A stretch of DNA of 7,369 nucleotides from NCBI GenBank assembly GCA_022843505.1, contig JALHNN010000126.1, positions 1 through 7,369 on the forward strand, in the 5' to 3' direction. Below are positions 5,866 through 7,369 of the stretch, one piece after another; within the stretch, counting starts at the first letter, position 1; every line of letters begins with the position of its first letter. The notes beneath the pieces are model-generated. The model saw only the letters and a list, made by a program, of their open reading frames with translations, searched no databases and was not told the DNA's origin. This DNA is from Sulfuritalea sp. Its GTDB lineage: Bacteria; Pseudomonadota; Gammaproteobacteria; Burkholderiales; Rhodocyclaceae. The translations under genes were made by a program, and so were the position numbers.

Positions 5866-5883
5866 CTTTGTTCAGGACAAATG

Positions 5884-6807
5884 ATGAATTCTTCACATCC
5901 GAGCGAGCAGGTTTCCGGCATCGGCATTGCCGCCCTCGAGCGCGACATCGGCGTTGGCAAGGAGACCCTGCGTGTCTGGGAGCGCCGCTACGGTTTCCCG
6001 CAGCCGCTGCGCGATGCCTTTGGCGAGCGCGTCTATCCGGCCGAACAGGTGGCGCGGCTGCGCCTGGTCAAGCGCCTGATGGACCAGGGCGGGCGTCCCG
6101 GCAAGCTCTTGGCCCAGCCGCTCGAGGCGCTGAGCGCTCAACTGGGCGGACAAGAGGAAGCGGCGGCGCCCCCGGGCGAATCGCCTGCCGACTGGCTGCT
6201 GCCGCTGCTGCGCCAGCGCGAGGTCGATCGCCTGCGTGGTGAACTGGCCCAGCGTTTGGCGCGGGAGGGGCTGGAGCGCTTCGTCATGGAGACCGTGCCG
6301 GCCCTGAACCGGCGCGTCGGCGACGGCTGGATGAACGGCGAGATCGAGATCTACGAGGAGCACCTGTACACAGAGCAGGTGCAGAACCTGCTGCGCTCGG
6401 CCATCCTCGGCCTCGGCGTGCGCGATGCGAAGCCGCGCGTGCTGCTGACCACCGTCAAGGACGAGGAACACGTGCTTGGCCTGCTGCTGGTCGAGGCCCT
6501 GCTCGCGGTGCAGGGCGCGAACTGCGTTTCGCTGGGCACCGGCACGCCGGTGGCCGACATCGTCGGCGCGGCGCGCTCGACCGGCGCCGACGTCGTTGCC
6601 CTGTCCTTTTCCGGGGCCTGTCCCTGGCGCCGGGCGCGCGATTCGCTCATCGAACTGCGCGCGGCCTTGCCGCCGCGCGTGGCCTTGTGGGCGGGGGGCG
6701 CGGGCCTCACCGGCGGCGCGCGCAAGGTCGCCGGCGTGTACCGCATCGAGCGCCTCGAGGATGTCTCCACGGCGCTCGTCGAGTGGCGCGCGGCTACGGA
6801 CTCCTGA
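5884..6807 (+). CDS. MerR-family transcriptional regulator with B12-binding domain (LitR/CarH type)
   Basis: A 307-residue regulator. Residues 13-75 form a MerR winged-helix domain (ETLRVWERRYGFPQP, ERVYPAEQVARLRLVKRL, GGRPGKLL). Residues about 100-180 form the helical bundle that caps cobalamin, with W149-x9-E159-H160, the signature by which CarH senses the adenosyl group. The C-terminal Rossmann-like B12 domain has E194-x-H196-x-x-G199, then exactly 41 residues to S241-F-S, then 27 residues to G271-G272. This is the spacing of the classical base-off/His-on cobalamin motif, with His196 as the expected cobalt ligand. CarH/LitR proteins with bound adenosylcobalamin repress in the dark and release DNA on illumination, so this gene probably represses the divergent operon and itself. 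Two adjacent ATGs (5881, 5884) are possible; 5884 has the better spacing (6 nt) from AGGA at 5874-5877. The in-frame ATG at 5785 lies inside the peroxidase gene and is rejected. No LOV, PAS or other sensor domain is present. Confidence 0.93.
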   Translation: MNSSHPSEQVSGIGIAALERDIGVGKETLRVWERRYGFPQPLRDAFGERVYPAEQVARLRLVKRLMDQGGRPGKLLAQPLEALSAQLGGQEEAAAPPGESPADWLLPLLRQREVDRLRGELAQRLAREGLERFVMETVPALNRRVGDGWMNGEIEIYEEHLYTEQVQNLLRSAILGLGVRDAKPRVLLTTVKDEEHVLGLLLVEALLAVQGANCVSLGTGTPVADIVGAARSTGADVVALSFSGACPWRRARDSLIELRAALPPRVALWAGGAGLTGGARKVAGVYRIERLEDVSTALVEWRAATDS

Positions 6808-7369
6808 GCAGGGCGAGCTCGACGTCGGCCGGTTCCTCGAACCAGCCCAGCTGAGCCTCCAGCACCTCGACGGTCGCCTCCGAAGCGTCGTTCCGCCGCG
6901 CGGCGATGCGCCGGCGCAGCTCCCCGGGTTCGGCCTTGAGATAGACGATGCCGAACCCGACCCCGAGTTCGGCGGCGAGACGGCGGAATTCGTCGCGCTC
7001 GGCGCGGCGCAGGAAGGCCGCGTCCACGATCACCGGCCAGCCAGCCTGCAGCAGCGATCGCGCCAGCTCGAGCAGCCGCGCGTAGGTGCGGGCATGGGCC
7101 TCCGCGGTATAGATGCCGCCGTCGAGTTGCGATCCGCTGGCCGCCAGAGGCGCCATTCCAAACAGGCGCTTGCGCTCGACATCCGAGCGCAAGCGGATCA
7201 GGCTGCCGGCTTCCGCCCGCCCGGGATCGAGCAGGCGCGCCGTCGATGCCGTGGTCTTGCCGGATCCCGAGCGGCCGCAGGTGATCTCAAGAGTCGGCGC
7301 TGCCGGTACGGCGATTTTCCACGCCAGGTCGAGATAGCCGCGCGCAGGGCCGCGATCTTGGCTCGGACC
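6794..7369 (-). CDS. P-loop ATPase/kinase domain protein, C-terminal part (runs off right edge)
   Basis: The leftward frame is open from the right edge to a TAG at 6796-6794, giving the last 191 residues; any ATG- or TTG-initiated version inside the window, such as from 7192, would lose the nucleotide-binding loop. The visible part has a Walker A loop CGRSGSGKTT (31-40), IRLRSDVERKRLFG (58-71), VIVDAAFLRRAERDEF (113-128, with a Walker-B-like VIVDA) and RRNDASEATVEVLEAQ (158-173). This combination is typical of the AAA_33/COG0645 kinase domain which, in many proteobacteria, forms the C-terminal half of a bifunctional protein with an aminoglycoside-phosphotransferase-like N-terminal domain (COG2187). 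The GYLDLAW stretch (11-17) resembles that inter-domain linker, so the missing upstream part probably encodes such a domain. The substrate is unknown. It converges on the regulator gene with a 14-nt 3' overlap and is unlikely to belong to the same system. Confidence 0.85.
   Translation of the reverse strand, partial: GPSQDRGPARGYLDLAWKIAVPAAPTLEITCGRSGSGKTTASTARLLDPGRAEAGSLIRLRSDVERKRLFGMAPLAASGSQLDGGIYTAEAHARTYARLLELARSLLQAGWPVIVDAAFLRRAERDEFRRLAAELGVGFGIVYLKAEPGELRRRIAARRNDASEATVEVLEAQLGWFEEPADVELALLRSP

Larger units (their letters stand above)
5805..5879. repeat. 13-bp inverted repeat flanking the divergent promoters (putative operator pair)
   Basis: The 13-mer TTTGTCCAGGACA reads on the minus strand at 5817-5805 and TTTGTTCAGGACA on the plus strand at 5867-5879: 12 of 13 positions agree, in head-to-head orientation, with 49 bp between. 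Each copy is itself nearly palindromic (TGTCC-N-GGACA perfect in the left copy; TTTGTTC-N-GGACAAA with one mismatch in the right). The copy centres are 64 bp apart, about six helical turns, so they face the same side of the helix. Each contains the AGGA Shine-Dalgarno of the adjacent gene. The likely ligand is the divergently encoded regulator (inference); an alternative is two similar leader/RBS sequences with no protein bound. Confidence 0.5.

Noticed and set aside
5785..5883. Earlier in-frame ATG (5785) for the regulator
   Set aside because: It would start inside the peroxidase signal-peptide region, upstream of both promoters, and adds 33 residues not resembling a MerR N-terminus.
5893..6770. 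Leftward frames opposite the regulator gene (5893-6471 and 6351-6770)
   Set aside because: Antisense shadows of a gene with complete MerR and B12-binding motifs.
6780..6830. Terminator between the regulator and the kinase gene
   Set aside because: The genes overlap by 14 nt at their 3' ends and I see no GC stem followed by a T run.
6794..7192. Starting the right-edge kinase gene at the TTG at 7192
   Set aside because: The frame stays open to the window edge and the upstream part encodes an intact Walker A loop, so the true start is outside the window.

Overview
The window is gene-dense, very GC-rich DNA with no rRNA, tRNA, CRISPR array or insertion sequence. The FolE2-type cyclohydrolase, the LitR/CarH-type regulator and the oxidase/DUF1365/cyclopropane-synthase-like gene block together suggest a proteobacterium. 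A beta-proteobacterium (for example a Rhodocyclales-like organism) fits best, but that assignment is an inference from gene content and composition only.

Layout. Positions 1-5802 hold one continuous leftward gene array. Read in the direction of transcription it runs: exported glutathione peroxidase (5802-5248), GTP cyclohydrolase FolE2 (5226-4426), a 43-residue single-helix membrane miniprotein not obvious from standard ORF lists (4433-4302), FAD-dependent oxidase of the COG2907 type (4305-3031), DUF1365 protein (3034-2264), cyclopropane-fatty-acid-synthase-like methyltransferase (2267-1032), exported chalcone-isomerase-like protein (1035-526), and the N-terminal part of a GPH/MFS-type transporter (519 to beyond base 1). 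Gaps are 21 nt or less and five consecutive junctions overlap (one by 8 nt, four by 4 nt), so the array is almost certainly one operon with translational coupling.

Divergent from it, at 5884-6807, is a MerR-type regulator whose C-terminal half carries a complete B12-binding signature, including the W-x9-EH motif of the adenosylcobalamin photoreceptor CarH/LitR. The 81-bp interval 5803-5883 is a compact bidirectional control region. It has a clear sigma70 promoter for the peroxidase operon, a weaker overlapping candidate promoter for the regulator, and a 13-bp inverted repeat (TTTGTyCAGGACA, 12 of 13 positions) that embeds the Shine-Dalgarno sequence of each divergent gene. From 6794 to the right edge lies the C-terminal P-loop kinase domain of a leftward gene that is unrelated in function and overlaps the regulator's 3' end by 14 nt.

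How the genes may work together (inference). Oxidase + DUF1365 + CFA-like methyltransferase + transporter + chalcone-isomerase-like protein is a block known from light- and singlet-oxygen-responsive regulons, such as those of LitR in pseudomonads and sigmaE-ChrR in Rhodobacter. The parsimonious reading is a light- and B12-controlled operon that methylates or oxidises unsaturated membrane acyl chains, with a periplasmic peroxidase to remove lipid hydroperoxides and a pterin/folate-forming enzyme as supply. No photolyase or ECF sigma factor is seen inside the window; they could lie beyond the left edge.
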